Assembly: GCF_000397205.1 (NCBI RefSeq)
Contig: NC_021237.1
Coordinates: 4,403,001-4,467,000 of the forward strand
DNA length: 64,000 bases
Origin: Pseudomonas protegens CHA0
Lineage (GTDB): Bacteria; Pseudomonadota; Gammaproteobacteria; Pseudomonadales; Pseudomonadaceae
Direction: 5' to 3'
In this document: piece after piece, positions 32,110 to 44,206 of the stretch
Layout: each line of letters begins with the position of its first letter
Numbering within the stretch: the first letter of the stretch is position 1
Translations under genes and position numbers: made by a program
Notes under the pieces: generated by a model
What the model was told of the DNA's origin: nothing
The model's input: only the letters and a program-made list of their open reading frames with translations
The model's database searches: none

Positions 32110-32729
32110 GCCCGATTCAGGAACAACTGACGGCGCTGGGCGGTGTATTCCTGGCCGCTGTGCTGGTGGACCGGATCGCCAAGACCGGCCAGGTCAGCGA
32201 AGCGGCCTTGAGCTGCATGCTCGGCAGCCTGCTGATCCGCGACCCGAAAGACACCCTGGAAGTCTACGGCGGCGACGACATCAACCTGCGCGAGGGTTAC
32301 CGGGCCCTGATCGGCGCCCTGGAGCGCGACCCCAGCACCCTGCAGCGCGAACCGCTGCGCTACGCTTTGTCGATGCTCGGCCTGGAGCGCCAGCTGGCCA
32401 AGCGCGACGACCTGCTGGAGACCATCGGCAAACGCCTGCCGCAGATCCAGTCCCAGGTAGAACATTTCGGCCCCGCCCACGAAAACGTCATCGCCGCGTG
32501 CGGCGGGCTGTACCAGGACACCCTGAGCACCCTGCGCCAGCGCATTCAGGTGCACGGCGACATGCGCAACCTGCAGCAGCCCAGCAATGCCTCGAAGATC
32601 CGCGCCCTGCTGCTGGCCGGCATCCGCTCGGCACGCCTGTGGCGACAGTTGGGCGGCCATCGCTGGCAACTGGTGATCAGCCGGCGCAAATTGCTCAAAG
32701 AGCTTTATTCATTGATGCGCAGCAGCTGA
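32106..32729 (+). CDS. hflD: High-frequency lysogenization protein HflD
   Basis: 207-residue helical, membrane-associated protein. Its E. coli homologue affects lambda lysogenisation by binding CII; its ordinary role is not settled. Start [28 protein letters not shown] at 32106, overlapping mnmA by 4 bp. Family phrases include [19 protein letters not shown] and [21 protein letters not shown]. Operon mnmA-hflD with purB just downstream. Confidence 0.93.
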   Translation: MSPIQEQLTALGGVFLAAVLVDRIAKTGQVSEAALSCMLGSLLIRDPKDTLEVYGGDDINLREGYRALIGALERDPSTLQREPLRYALSMLGLERQLAKRDDLLETIGKRLPQIQSQVEHFGPAHENVIAACGGLYQDTLSTLRQRIQVHGDMRNLQQPSNASKIRALLLAGIRSARLWRQLGGHRWQLVISRRKLLKELYSLMRSS

Positions 32730-32761
32730 GCTGCGCCTGATTTTTCAAGAGCTGCGCGTAA

Positions 32762-34219
<1,458 letters not shown>

Positions 34220-34238
34220 CCGATTGCTCGACCTTTTG

Positions 34239-34266
34239 ACGCCCGGCCGCGCCGGGCGTTTTTATT
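34239..34266 (+). terminator. Rho-independent terminator after purB
   Basis: ACGCCCGGC pairs with GCCGGGCGT around CGC, followed by TTTTTATT. It starts 19 bp after the purB stop. Confidence 0.93.
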
Positions 34267-34302
34267 CCTGCTAGAAAAGTACACTTTTTCAATAGGTTAC
34301 AC

Positions 34303-35469
34303 ATGAATCCTGATATTCCTCTTCAACTTCTGGGCGGCATCACTGCACGGGAATTTCTGCGTGACTACTGGCAGAAGAAACCCCTGCTGATCCGTCAGGC
34401 CCTGCCTGACTTCGAAAGCCCGATCGAACCTGACGAACTGGCCGGCCTGGCCCTGGAAGAAGAAGTCGAATCGCGCCTGGTGATCGAAAACGGCGAGCGC
34501 CCATGGGAACTGCGCCGCGGGCCCTTCGCCGAAGACGAGTTCAGCAAGCTGCCGGAACGCGACTGGACCCTGCTGGTCCAGGCCGTGGACCAGTTCGTCC
34601 CGGAAGTCGCCGAGCTGCTGGAGCACTTCCGCTTCCTGCCGAGCTGGCGCATCGATGACGTGATGATCAGCTTCGCCGCACCTGGCGGTAACGTCGGCCC
34701 GCACTTCGACAACTACGACGTGTTCCTGCTGCAAGGCTTTGGTAAGCGCAACTGGAAGATCGGCCAGATGTGCGACTCCGAAAGCCCGCTGCTGCAACAC
34801 GCGGACCTGCGCATCCTCGCCGAGTTCGAAGAAACCGAAAGCTGGGTCCTGGAGCCCGGCGACATGCTCTATCTGCCACCGCGCCTGGCCCACTATGGCG
34901 TTGCGGTGAACGATTGCATGACCTATTCGGTCGGTTTCCGCGCCCCAAGCGCCGCCGAAGTCCTGACCCACTTCACCGATTTCCTCGGCCAGTTCCTGCC
35001 GGACGAAGACCGCTACACCGACGCCGACGTGCAGCCGGCCAGCGATCCGCACCAGATCCAGCAGGACGCCCTCGACCGGCTCAAGGGCCTGCTGGCCGAG
35101 CACATGAGCGACGAGCGCCTGCTGCTGACCTGGTTCGGCCAGTTCATGACCGAACCACGCTACCCGGAACTGGTGACCGGACCCGAACTGGAAGAAGAAG
35201 ACCTGCTGGGCAGCCTGGAACAGGGCGCGATCCTGATCCGCAACCCGAGCGCGCGCCTGGCCTGGTCGGAAGTGGATGAAGACCTGCTACTGTTCGCCAG
35301 CGGCCAAAGCCGCCTGCTTCCCGGTAAGCTGCGCGAACTGCTGAAAATGATTTGCGCCGCCGATGCCCTGCATATCGACAACCTCGGCCAGTGGCTGGCG
35401 GATGACGATGGGCGCGGCCTGTTGTGTGAACTGGTCAAGCAAGGGAGCCTGGGGTTTGCCGATGAATAA
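34303..35469 (+). CDS. roxA: Ribosomal-protein arginine hydroxylase (RoxA/YcfD, JmjC cupin)
   Basis: 388-residue Fe(II)/2-oxoglutarate oxygenase. The E. coli homologue YcfD hydroxylates an arginine of ribosomal protein L16. The iron triad is His134 and Asp136 (GPHFDNYDVFLLQ) and His197 (RLAHYGV). The double-stranded beta-helix spans about 95-210, followed by the dimerisation helices and a winged-helix C-terminal domain. It overlaps the following GNAT gene by 8 bp. Confidence 0.92.
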   Translation: MNPDIPLQLLGGITAREFLRDYWQKKPLLIRQALPDFESPIEPDELAGLALEEEVESRLVIENGERPWELRRGPFAEDEFSKLPERDWTLLVQAVDQFVPEVAELLEHFRFLPSWRIDDVMISFAAPGGNVGPHFDNYDVFLLQGFGKRNWKIGQMCDSESPLLQHADLRILAEFEETESWVLEPGDMLYLPPRLAHYGVAVNDCMTYSVGFRAPSAAEVLTHFTDFLGQFLPDEDRYTDADVQPASDPHQIQQDALDRLKGLLAEHMSDERLLLTWFGQFMTEPRYPELVTGPELEEEDLLGSLEQGAILIRNPSARLAWSEVDEDLLLFASGQSRLLPGKLRELLKMICAADALHIDNLGQWLADDDGRGLLCELVKQGSLGFADE

Positions 35470-35884
35470 GATTCACGTACGTGTCGCAGACTGGCAAAAG
35501 GACAACGCCGAGATCCGGCGCATCCGTGAAGCCGTATTCATTGCCGAGCAATCGGTGCCGCCCGAACTGGAGTGGGATGCCGACGACGACAGCGCCGTGC
35601 ACTTCCTGGCCTTCGAGGGCGACTTCCCCATCGGCACCGCGCGCCTGCTGCCCGACGGCCATGTGGGCCGGGTTTCGGTGCTCAAGGACTGGCGCGGCCT
35701 GAAGGTTGGCGACGCGCTGATGCGCGCGGTGATCGATGAAGCCGAAAAGCGCGGCCTGAAGCAACAGATGCTCAGCGCCCAGGTCCAGGCCACGGCATTC
35801 TATGAGCGCCTGGGCTTCTCCATCGTCAGCGAGGAGTTCCTCGAAGCGGGCATTCCCCACGTCGACATGGTTCGCGGCGCCTGA
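35462..35884 (+). CDS. GNAT-family N-acetyltransferase (ElaA/YjcF-like)
   Basis: 140 residues. Single GNAT domain: N-terminal IRRIREAVFIAEQSVPPELEWDADD, then ARLLPDGHVGRVSVLKDWRGLKVGDALM, which contains the V-x-x-x-x-R-G-x-x-x-G acetyl-CoA loop variant, and FYERLGFSIVSEEFLEAGIPH near the end. The ATG at 35462 lies inside the end of roxA, so translation is coupled. The substrate is unknown; a ribosomal or translation-factor target would fit the neighbour but is only inference. Confidence 0.85.
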   Translation: MNKIHVRVADWQKDNAEIRRIREAVFIAEQSVPPELEWDADDDSAVHFLAFEGDFPIGTARLLPDGHVGRVSVLKDWRGLKVGDALMRAVIDEAEKRGLKQQMLSAQVQATAFYERLGFSIVSEEFLEAGIPHVDMVRGA

Positions 35885-35914
35885 CCGACACGCCGCTCGC
35901 GGCAACGGCCAGCC

Positions 35915-35976
35915 AAAACGCCCCGCCATCCCTCCTCCGGCAACTAAGCTGGAGACCAGGATGCCGGGGCGTTTTG
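35915..35976 (+). terminator. Long hairpin terminator after the GNAT gene
   Basis: AAAACGCCCCG (35915-35925) pairs with CGGGGCGTTTT (35965-35975), with further partial pairing inside a 39-nt loop. The T-tract is only four bases. Confidence 0.6.
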
Positions 35977-36062
35977 CCGTGCGCGATTCAACTTGCCCCA
36001 CCCAAAGCCGACAAAGTGTCAAACTCAAGGCTTTACGCCAGCTACTCGCGGAGATAACGGAT

Positions 36063-36818
36063 ATGTCCCTACGCACCCTGCTCACGACGCTGCTGCTGAC
36101 CTTCAGCTGTTCGGTCATGGCCGCCACCGAGATCGTGCCCCTCAACAACCGCACCAGTGCCGACCTGCTGCCGGTGGCGCAGAACTTCCTCGGCAAGGAC
36201 GGCAAGGTCAGCGCCTATGGCAACCAGCTGATCGTCAACGCCGAGTCGGGCAAGATCGCCGAACTGCGAGCCTTTATCGCCCAACTGGACACCGCGGCCA
36301 AACGCCTGCTGATCACCGTCGACACCAACGAAAACAACCTGCAGGACAACCAGGGCTATTCGGTCAACGGCGTACCGCAGACGCGGATCATCAACCGCAG
36401 CACCGAGAGCCGCGACGGCGGTATCCAGCAGATCCAGGCCAGCGAAGGCGTGCCAGCGCTGATCCAGGTCGGCCAGAGCGTGCCGTTGACCACCACCCAG
36501 ACCGACCCCTACGGGCGCCTGCAGAACCAGACCCAGTACCGCAACGTCACCCAGGGCTTCTATGTCACCGCCAGCGTTACCGGTGAAACCGTGCACCTGA
36601 GCATCAGCACCAACCGTGACCGCATGAGCCAGGAGCGTCCCGATGTAGTGAACGTGCAAAGCACCGACACAACTGTCAGTGGGCGCCTGGGCGAATGGAT
36701 CACCCTGGCCGGAGTCAATCGCCAGACCCAGGCCGATAAACAGGGCCCGGGCCGCAGCTACTCGACTCAAGGCCGGGACGACATGACCTTGCGGGTCAAG
36801 GTCGATGCCTTGGACTAA
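36063..36818 (+). CDS. Secreted secretin-domain-like protein, orphan
   Basis: 251 residues. The signal peptide MSLRTLLTTLLLTFSCSVMA ends before ATEIVPL. The mature start (LNNRTSADLLPVAQNFLGKDGKVSAYGNQLIVNAESGKIAELRAFIAQLDTA, residues about 26-77) reads like the short N-domain found in type II/III secretins and NolW. The rest (VPALIQVGQSVPLTTTQTD, TASVTGETVHLSISTNRD) resembles the beginning of a secretin pore domain, but the length is far too short for a full secretin. No secretion genes are nearby. It may be a stand-alone periplasmic or pilotin-like protein. The true start is at 36063 with GGAGA upstream. Confidence 0.65.
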   Translation: MSLRTLLTTLLLTFSCSVMAATEIVPLNNRTSADLLPVAQNFLGKDGKVSAYGNQLIVNAESGKIAELRAFIAQLDTAAKRLLITVDTNENNLQDNQGYSVNGVPQTRIINRSTESRDGGIQQIQASEGVPALIQVGQSVPLTTTQTDPYGRLQNQTQYRNVTQGFYVTASVTGETVHLSISTNRDRMSQERPDVVNVQSTDTTVSGRLGEWITLAGVNRQTQADKQGPGRSYSTQGRDDMTLRVKVDALD

Positions 36819-36858
36819 AGCACCAAAAACTGACTGATTAGTCGTATTAGACCAAAGA

Positions 36859-36884
36859 TGTAGTGCCGCAAAAAAAGCACTACA
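36859..36884. promoter_or_regulatory. TGTAGTGC-N10-GCACTACA inverted repeat in front of the aceA promoter
   Basis: Perfect 8-bp arms with a 10-bp A-rich centre end 6 bp before the -35. Half-sites TGTAGT/ACTACA are what I recall for the RpiR-family regulator RccR, which controls aceA in P. fluorescens. That identification is from memory. Confidence 0.6.
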
Positions 36885-36890
36885 AAACAT

Positions 36891-36919
36891 TTGACGAGCC
36901 AAAAAACCGCGGGCATGAT
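36891..36919 (+). promoter_or_regulatory. Candidate aceA promoter
   Basis: TTGACG (36891-36896) and CATGAT (36914-36919) with a 17-bp spacer. Transcription from here would start near 36926, about 408 nt before the aceA ATG. Confidence 0.6.
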
Positions 36920-37333
36920 GGCCTCGCTCCCGCTAATCAGGGGCCCTGGCAAGGGCCTTCGGATCGCCGCTCTAACCTACCCACCTGAGCCGATTCGTGT
37001 CTGTACCGCCCACAAGGTGTGTTTGACGAGATTGCGACTGGAACGAAGTTGTCCCGAGGGACGGAAGCGTAATTAGGTAGATCGGCAACACACTGATGGA
37101 ACGCACCAAGGCCCACGACGCCGGCATGCGCCCCGCAGCTCGCCTTCACCTGCTCACTTTCCCCTCGAGCCCATCGTTCACCCGTCGCCATCCCCGCCAG
37201 ACCCGACTTGACCGCCATAAGCTTCCTGGTCAGCGAGCAGCCTTTTACGCAGCGTTATGAAGCGTGATCGGCGGAGCCGGAACTCTCCAACCAAGAACGA
37301 CTTTTTACACAAGACGCGACGAGGTTTATCTCC

Positions 37334-38659
37334 ATGGCACTGACACGCGAACAGCAAATTGCAGCCCTTGAAAAAGACTGGGCTGAAAACCCGCGCTGGA
37401 AAGGCGTGACTCGCACCTACTCCGCTGCCGACGTGGTCCGTCTGCGTGGCTCGGTTCAACCCGAGCACACCCTGGCACGCATGGGCGCCGAGAAGCTCTG
37501 GAACCTGGTCACCCAAGGTGCCAAGCCGTCCTTCCGTCCTGATAAAGATTTCGTCAACTGCATGGGCGCCCTGACCGGCGGCCAGGCTGTACAACAGGTT
37601 AAAGCCGGTATCCAGGCGATCTACCTGTCGGGCTGGCAAGTGGCTGCGGACAACAACTCCGCCGAATCCATGTACCCCGACCAGTCGCTGTACCCGGTGG
37701 ACTCGGTTCCAACCGTGGTCAAGCGCATCAACAACTCGTTCCGTCGCGCCGACCAGATCCAGTGGAAAGCCGGCAAGAACCCGGGCGACGACGGCTACAT
37801 CGACTACTTCGCACCGATCGTGGCCGACGCTGAAGCCGGTTTCGGCGGCGTACTGAACGCCTACGAGCTGATGAAGAGCATGATCGAAGCAGGCGCCGCC
37901 GGCGTTCACTTCGAAGACCAGCTGGCTTCCGTGAAGAAGTGCGGCCACATGGGCGGCAAGGTACTGGTGCCAACCCAGGAAGCCGTACAGAAGCTGACCG
38001 CTGCCCGCCTGGCGGCCGACGTTGCCGGTGTACCGACCATCATCCTGGCCCGTACCGACGCCAACGCTGCCGACCTGCTGACTTCCGACTGCGACCCGTA
38101 CGACCAGCCATTCGTGACTGGCACCCGCACCCAGGAAGGCTTCTACAAAGTGAAAGCCGGCCTGGACCAGGCAATCGCCCGCGGCCTGGCTTACGCTCCG
38201 TACGCCGACCTGATCTGGTGCGAAACCGCCAAGCCAGACCTGGACGAAGCCCGTCGCTTCGCCGAGGCGATCAAGAAGGAATACCCGGACCAGATCCTGT
38301 CGTACAACTGCTCGCCTTCCTTCAACTGGAAGAAGAACCTGGACGACGCGACCATCGCCAAGTTCCAGCGCGAACTGTCCGCCATGGGCTACAAGCACCA
38401 GTTCATCACCCTGGCCGGCATCCACAACATGTGGCACAGCATGTTCAACCTGGCGCACGACTACGCCCGCAACGACATGACCGCCTACGTGAAACTGCAA
38501 GAGCAAGAGTTCGCTGACGCCGCCAAGGGCTACACCTTCGTGGCTCACCAGCAGGAAGTGGGCACCGGCTACTTCGACGACATGACCACCGTGATCCAGG
38601 GTGGCTCGTCCTCGGTAACCGCGCTGACCGGCTCCACCGAAGAAGAACAGTTCCACTGA
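37334..38659 (+). CDS. aceA: Isocitrate lyase
   Basis: 441 residues; glyoxylate-shunt enzyme splitting isocitrate to succinate and glyoxylate. The catalytic loop KKCGHMGGK has Cys203, and the metal-binding region is [13 protein letters not shown] (Asp165). The short length matches the E. coli type (434), not the 531-residue enzyme of P. aeruginosa. A strong terminator follows. Expression probably depends on the operator and long leader upstream. It competes with Icd and Idh for isocitrate. Confidence 0.98.
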   Translation: MALTREQQIAALEKDWAENPRWKGVTRTYSAADVVRLRGSVQPEHTLARMGAEKLWNLVTQGAKPSFRPDKDFVNCMGALTGGQAVQQVKAGIQAIYLSGWQVAADNNSAESMYPDQSLYPVDSVPTVVKRINNSFRRADQIQWKAGKNPGDDGYIDYFAPIVADAEAGFGGVLNAYELMKSMIEAGAAGVHFEDQLASVKKCGHMGGKVLVPTQEAVQKLTAARLAADVAGVPTIILARTDANAADLLTSDCDPYDQPFVTGTRTQEGFYKVKAGLDQAIARGLAYAPYADLIWCETAKPDLDEARRFAEAIKKEYPDQILSYNCSPSFNWKKNLDDATIAKFQRELSAMGYKHQFITLAGIHNMWHSMFNLAHDYARNDMTAYVKLQEQEFADAAKGYTFVAHQQEVGTGYFDDMTTVIQGGSSSVTALTGSTEEEQFH

Positions 38660-38729
38660 TTTAGGCCTCACGGCTTGATCGAGCGGCCAATGCAGACCCG
38701 GTAAAAACAACTGCATTGCTGTACAGCTG

Positions 38730-38760
38730 ACGCCCCGACTGGTTCGGGGCGTTTTTTTTT
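38730..38760 (+). terminator. Rho-independent terminator after aceA
   Basis: ACGCCCCGA pairs with TCGGGGCGT around a 5-nt loop, followed by an unbroken T-tract to 38760. Confidence 0.95.
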
Positions 38761-38772
38761 GCCCACCCCTCC

Positions 38773-38796
38773 TGTAGGAGCCGGCTTGCCGGCGAA
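38773..38796. repeat. Single REP unit after the aceA terminator
   Basis: A consensus 24-bp unit (TGTAGGAGCCGGCTTGCC...) 12 bp after the terminator, with no inverted partner nearby. Confidence 0.85.
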
Positions 38797-38992
38797 CCTC
38801 TACCCTGCGCGCCCTCCTCAAAAGCCTCGCCATGCCCGCCCCTGCAAAAAAGCTGGCCAAACATTGATCCAGGGCGGTGTTAGCAAGGGCGAAAGAGGTT
38901 AAAAGGTGCGCCCCTGCTACTTGCAGTAACAGGGATATAACAAGCAACTTTCCCACTCCCCGAAGGAAAGCAGATTAAAACAGCCTCTAAAC

Positions 38993-39011
38993 AATATTGA
39001 TTATCATTTAG
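38993..39011 (-). promoter_or_regulatory. Fur-box-like site upstream of nuoA
   Basis: Read on minus, CTAAATGATAATCAATATT matches the 19-bp Fur consensus at 14 positions, including the core ATGATAATCA. It is about 170 bp upstream of the proposed nuo start site. Confidence 0.35.
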
Positions 39012-39015
39012 CAGT

Positions 39016-39031
39016 TGTAACTTTCGTTACA
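39016..39031. promoter_or_regulatory. TGTAAC-N4-GTTACA palindrome upstream of nuoA
   Basis: TGTAACTTTCGTTACA is a perfect 6-bp inverted repeat around TTTC, about 150 bp before the proposed nuo start site. The binding protein is not recognised. Confidence 0.4.
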
Positions 39032-39144
39032 GCAGCTACAAAACATAATTAACAAAACCTCCCCTAATGCCCGCAGGCCGCGGCTTACGGGGCTACCGGG
39101 GTGAGCTATGTCCTTATTACGATAAACAATTTCGCTTTAGAAAT

Positions 39145-39173
39145 TTTACTTGCCCGGTGTTTAGCCATAAAAT
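39145..39173 (+). promoter_or_regulatory. Candidate sigma-70 promoter of the nuo operon
   Basis: TTTACT (39145-39150) and TAAAAT (39168-39173) with a 17-bp spacer, giving a start near 39180 and a leader of about 85 nt to nuoA. Confidence 0.55.
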
Positions 39174-39263
39174 CAGCGCGATTGATTGCGCTGCGACATA
39201 TCGTCACTGCTTTATTTCTTTATCAAGCTCAGAGACTCTTGCTCTCTGTTAAGGATTACCAGC

Positions 39264-39677
39264 ATGCCCGAAGCGACAGGACTCATGGCCCACAACTGGG
39301 GCTTTGCCATTTTCCTTCTGGGCGTTGTCGGCCTTTGCGCCTTCATGCTCGGCGTCTCCAGCCTCCTCGGGTCAAAAGCCTGGGGCCGCAGCAAAAACGA
39401 ACCGTTCGAGTCCGGCATGCTACCTACCGGTGGCGCCCGCTTGCGGCTCTCAGCCAAATTCTATCTGGTCGCGATGCTCTTCGTGATCTTCGATATCGAA
39501 GCCCTCTTTCTCTTTGCCTGGTCTGTGTCCGTCCGCGAAAGCGGCTGGACCGGATTCGTCGAAGCTCTCGTTTTCATAGCAATTCTGTTGGCAGGTCTTG
39601 TCTACCTTTGGCGGGTGGGGGCTCTTGACTGGGCTCCGGAAGGTCGTCGTAAGCGGCAGGCGAAGCTAAAACAATGA
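39264..39677 (+). CDS. nuoA: NADH-quinone oxidoreductase subunit A
   Basis: 137-residue membrane subunit of complex I with three helices. Start [19 protein letters not shown] at 39264, with AAGGA upstream; the frame open to 39186 is not family-like. The conserved loop [25 protein letters not shown], which lies near the quinone entrance, and the acidic [13 protein letters not shown] are present. First gene of nuoA-N. Confidence 0.97.
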   Translation: MPEATGLMAHNWGFAIFLLGVVGLCAFMLGVSSLLGSKAWGRSKNEPFESGMLPTGGARLRLSAKFYLVAMLFVIFDIEALFLFAWSVSVRESGWTGFVEALVFIAILLAGLVYLWRVGALDWAPEGRRKRQAKLKQ

Positions 39678-39687
39678 GGCTTTGGCG

Positions 39688-40362
39688 ATGCAATACAATC
39701 TCACCCGGATCGACCCCGATGCTCCTAACGATCAGTATCCGATCGGCGAACGGGAAACCGTTTCCGATCCGTTAGAGGATCAGGTCCACAAAAACATCTT
39801 CATGGGCAAGCTCGAAGACGTGCTGAGCGGCGCGGTCAACTGGGGGCGTAAGAACTCCCTGTGGCCGTACAACTTCGGCCTGTCCTGCTGCTACGTGGAA
39901 ATGACCACCGCCTTCACGGCGCCCCACGACATCGCGCGCTTTGGCGCCGAGGTTATCCGGGCATCGCCGCGTCAGGCGGACTTCATGGTTATCGCCGGGA
40001 CCTGCTTCATCAAGATGGCGCCGATCATCCAGCGTCTCTATGAGCAAATGCTCGAGCCGAAATGGGTTATCTCCATGGGTTCGTGCGCCAACTCCGGCGG
40101 CATGTACGACATCTACTCGGTAGTCCAGGGGGTGGACAAGTTCCTGCCCGTGGACGTCTACGTACCTGGCTGCCCGCCCCGCCCCGAAGCGTTCCTGCAA
40201 GGCCTGATGCTCTTGCAGGAATCCATTGGCCAGGAGCGTCGCCCACTTTCCTGGGTCGTCGGCGACCAAGGCGTGTATCGCGCCGAGATGCCGTCGCAAA
40301 AGGAACAGCGCCGCGAACAGCGTATACAGGTCACCAACCTGCGCAGCCCTGACGAAGTCTGA
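39688..40362 (+). CDS. nuoB: NADH-quinone oxidoreductase subunit B
   Basis: 224 residues; carries the N2 [4Fe-4S] cluster that reduces quinone. The ligands are the tandem Cys67-Cys68 ([10 protein letters not shown]), Cys133 ([12 protein letters not shown]) and Cys162 ([10 protein letters not shown]). The ATG at 39688 has GAGG upstream; an in-frame TTG two codons before is less likely. 10 bp after nuoA. Confidence 0.98.
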   Translation: MQYNLTRIDPDAPNDQYPIGERETVSDPLEDQVHKNIFMGKLEDVLSGAVNWGRKNSLWPYNFGLSCCYVEMTTAFTAPHDIARFGAEVIRASPRQADFMVIAGTCFIKMAPIIQRLYEQMLEPKWVISMGSCANSGGMYDIYSVVQGVDKFLPVDVYVPGCPPRPEAFLQGLMLLQESIGQERRPLSWVVGDQGVYRAEMPSQKEQRREQRIQVTNLRSPDEV

Positions 40363-40426
40363 TCCAGTTCTGTTCTTACAAAGAAACGAACCTGGCTTCA
40401 CTCTTTACGTTGACCGAAAGCGATAA

Positions 40427-42217
<1,791 letters not shown>

Positions 42218-42219
42218 GC

Positions 42220-42717
42220 ATGAACAGCACGCTTATCCAGACAGACCGTTTCGCCCTGAGCGAAACCGAGCGCTCGGCCATCGAGCACGAGATGCATCAC
42301 TACGAGGACCCGCGCGCGGCGTCCATCGAAGCCCTGAAGATCGTCCAGAAGGAACGTGGCTGGGTGCCTGACGGCGCGGTCTACGCCATCGGCGAGATCC
42401 TCGGCATTCCTGCCAGCGACGTTGAAGGCGTGGCGACGTTCTACAGCCAGATCTTCCGCCAGCCAGTGGGCCGCCACATCATTCGCGTCTGCGACAGCAT
42501 GGTCTGCTACATCGGCGGCCACGAGTCCGTGGTCAGCCAGATCCAGAGCGAGCTGGGCATCGGCCTCGGCCAGACCACCGCCGACGGCCGCTTCACCCTG
42601 CTGCCGGTGTGCTGCCTGGGCAACTGCGACAAGGCACCGGCGCTGATGATCGACGACGACACTTTCGGCGACGTGCAGCCTGCTGGCGTGGCCAAACTGT
42701 TGGAGGGCTACGTATGA
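42220..42717 (+). CDS. nuoE: NADH-quinone oxidoreductase subunit E
   Basis: 165 residues; thioredoxin-like domain with the N1a [2Fe-2S] cluster held by Cys91, Cys96 ([12 protein letters not shown]), Cys132 and Cys136 ([12 protein letters not shown]). It begins two bases after the nuoCD stop and overlaps nuoF by 4 bp. Part of the NADH-oxidising arm. Confidence 0.98.
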   Translation: MNSTLIQTDRFALSETERSAIEHEMHHYEDPRAASIEALKIVQKERGWVPDGAVYAIGEILGIPASDVEGVATFYSQIFRQPVGRHIIRVCDSMVCYIGGHESVVSQIQSELGIGLGQTTADGRFTLLPVCCLGNCDKAPALMIDDDTFGDVQPAGVAKLLEGYV

Positions 42718-44069
42718 CCCTGACCTCTTTCGGTCCTGCGAACCGCATTGCGCGCACCGCAGAAACCCATCCCCTGACCTGGCGCCTGCGCGACGACGGC
42801 GAGCCGGTCTGGTTCGACGAGTACCAGGCCAAGAACGGTTACGCGGCGGCCCGCAAGGCCTTCGCCGACCTGTCCCAGGACGACATCGTGCAGACCGTCA
42901 AGGATGCCGGCCTCAAGGGTCGCGGCGGTGCGGGCTTCCCCACCGGCGTGAAGTGGGGCCTGATGCCCAAAGACGAATCCATGAACATCCGCTACCTGCT
43001 GTGCAACGCGGACGAAATGGAGCCCAACACCTGGAAAGACCGCATGCTGATGGAGCAACTGCCCCATCTGCTGATCGAAGGCATGCTGATCAGTGCTCGC
43101 GCACTCAAGACCTACCGCGGCTACATCTTCCTGCGCGGCGAGTACACCACCGCCGCCAAGCACCTGCGTCGTGCCGTGGAAGAAGCCAAGGCCGCAGGCC
43201 TTCTGGGCAAGAACATCCTGGGCAGCGGTTTCGATTTCGAGCTGTTCGTCCACACCGGCGCCGGGCGTTACATCTGCGGTGAAGAAACCGCACTGATCAA
43301 CTCCCTGGAAGGCCGTCGCGCCAACCCGCGCTCCAAGCCGCCCTTCCCTGCCGCCGTGGGCGTGTGGGGCAAGCCGACCTGCGTGAACAACGTCGAGACC
43401 CTGTGCAACGTGCCGGCGATCATCGGCGACGGCGTGGAATGGTACAAATCCCTGGCCCGCGAAGGCAGCGAAGACCACGGCACCAAGCTGATGGGCTTTT
43501 CCGGCAAAGTGAAGAACCCCGGCCTGTGGGAGCTGCCCTTCGGCGTGACCGCCCGCGAGCTGTTCGAAGACTACGCCGGCGGCATGCGCGACGGCTTCAA
43601 GCTCAAATGCTGGCAGCCAGGCGGCGCCGGTACCGGCTTCCTGCTGCCCGAGCACCTGGACGCCCAGATGTATGCCGGCGGCATCGCCAAAGTGGGCACC
43701 CGCATGGGTACCGGCCTGGCCATGGCGGTGGACGACAGCATCAACATGGTGTCCCTGCTGCGCAACATGGAGCAGTTCTTCGCCCGCGAGTCCTGCGGCT
43801 TCTGCACACCGTGCCGCGACGGCCTGCCCTGGAGCGTCAAGCTGCTGATGGCCCTGGAAAAAGGCCAGGGCCAGCAAGGGGACATCGAGACCCTGCTGGG
43901 CCTGGTGGGTTTCCTCGGCCCGGGCAAGACCTTCTGTGCTCACGCACCGGGTGCCGTGGAGCCTTTGGGCAGCGCCATCAAGTATTTCCGTCCAGAGTTC
44001 GAAGCCGGCATCGCGCCCACCAGCGCCGCCGTCCCGCCTCTGGCCCGACCGATCGTAGTCGGCGCGTAA
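42714..44069 (+). CDS. nuoF: NADH-quinone oxidoreductase subunit F (NADH/FMN site)
   Basis: 451 residues; oxidises NADH. The FMN/NADH loop [13 protein letters not shown] spans about 69-81, [21 protein letters not shown] follows, and the N3 [4Fe-4S] ligands lie in [12 protein letters not shown] plus a later Cys ([11 protein letters not shown]). The start at 42714 overlaps the nuoE stop. 137 bp of non-coding sequence follow before nuoG. Confidence 0.98.
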   Translation: MTLTSFGPANRIARTAETHPLTWRLRDDGEPVWFDEYQAKNGYAAARKAFADLSQDDIVQTVKDAGLKGRGGAGFPTGVKWGLMPKDESMNIRYLLCNADEMEPNTWKDRMLMEQLPHLLIEGMLISARALKTYRGYIFLRGEYTTAAKHLRRAVEEAKAAGLLGKNILGSGFDFELFVHTGAGRYICGEETALINSLEGRRANPRSKPPFPAAVGVWGKPTCVNNVETLCNVPAIIGDGVEWYKSLAREGSEDHGTKLMGFSGKVKNPGLWELPFGVTARELFEDYAGGMRDGFKLKCWQPGGAGTGFLLPEHLDAQMYAGGIAKVGTRMGTGLAMAVDDSINMVSLLRNMEQFFARESCGFCTPCRDGLPWSVKLLMALEKGQGQQGDIETLLGLVGFLGPGKTFCAHAPGAVEPLGSAIKYFRPEFEAGIAPTSAAVPPLARPIVVGA

Positions 44070-44206
44070 CGCTTAAATGAGGGCGCCGGGTCCGTGCCCT
44101 GCGCTCGACGTGCGATGACGCCGTGAACGGCTGTGTTGATTCGCACGCATAACAAGATTCCATTAGCCACGCCCGCTGACACCGGGCCAACGAAGAACTT
44201 TGAACC

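Larger units (their letters stand above)
36819..37333. other. 515-bp region upstream of aceA: operator, promoter and long leader
   Basis: No gene is supported. It contains the TGTAGT inverted repeat (36859-36884), a promoter (36891-36919), then about 400 nt of apparent leader with a GGCCCT-GGCA-AGGGCC hairpin (36942-36957) and a GGA-rich hairpin-like stretch (37051-37062). Confidence 0.6.
38660..39263. other. 604-bp region between aceA and nuoA
   Basis: No gene. In order: the aceA terminator, a single REP unit, then an AT-rich nuo upstream region from about 38970 with a Fur-box-like site, a TGTAAC-N4-GTTACA palindrome and a sigma-70 promoter. A 61-codon frame at 39067 has no supporting feature. 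Confidence 0.6.

Noticed and set aside
37178..38956. 592-codon open frame on minus, opposite aceA
   Set aside because: Antisense of isocitrate lyase; also crosses the aceA terminator and a REP unit.
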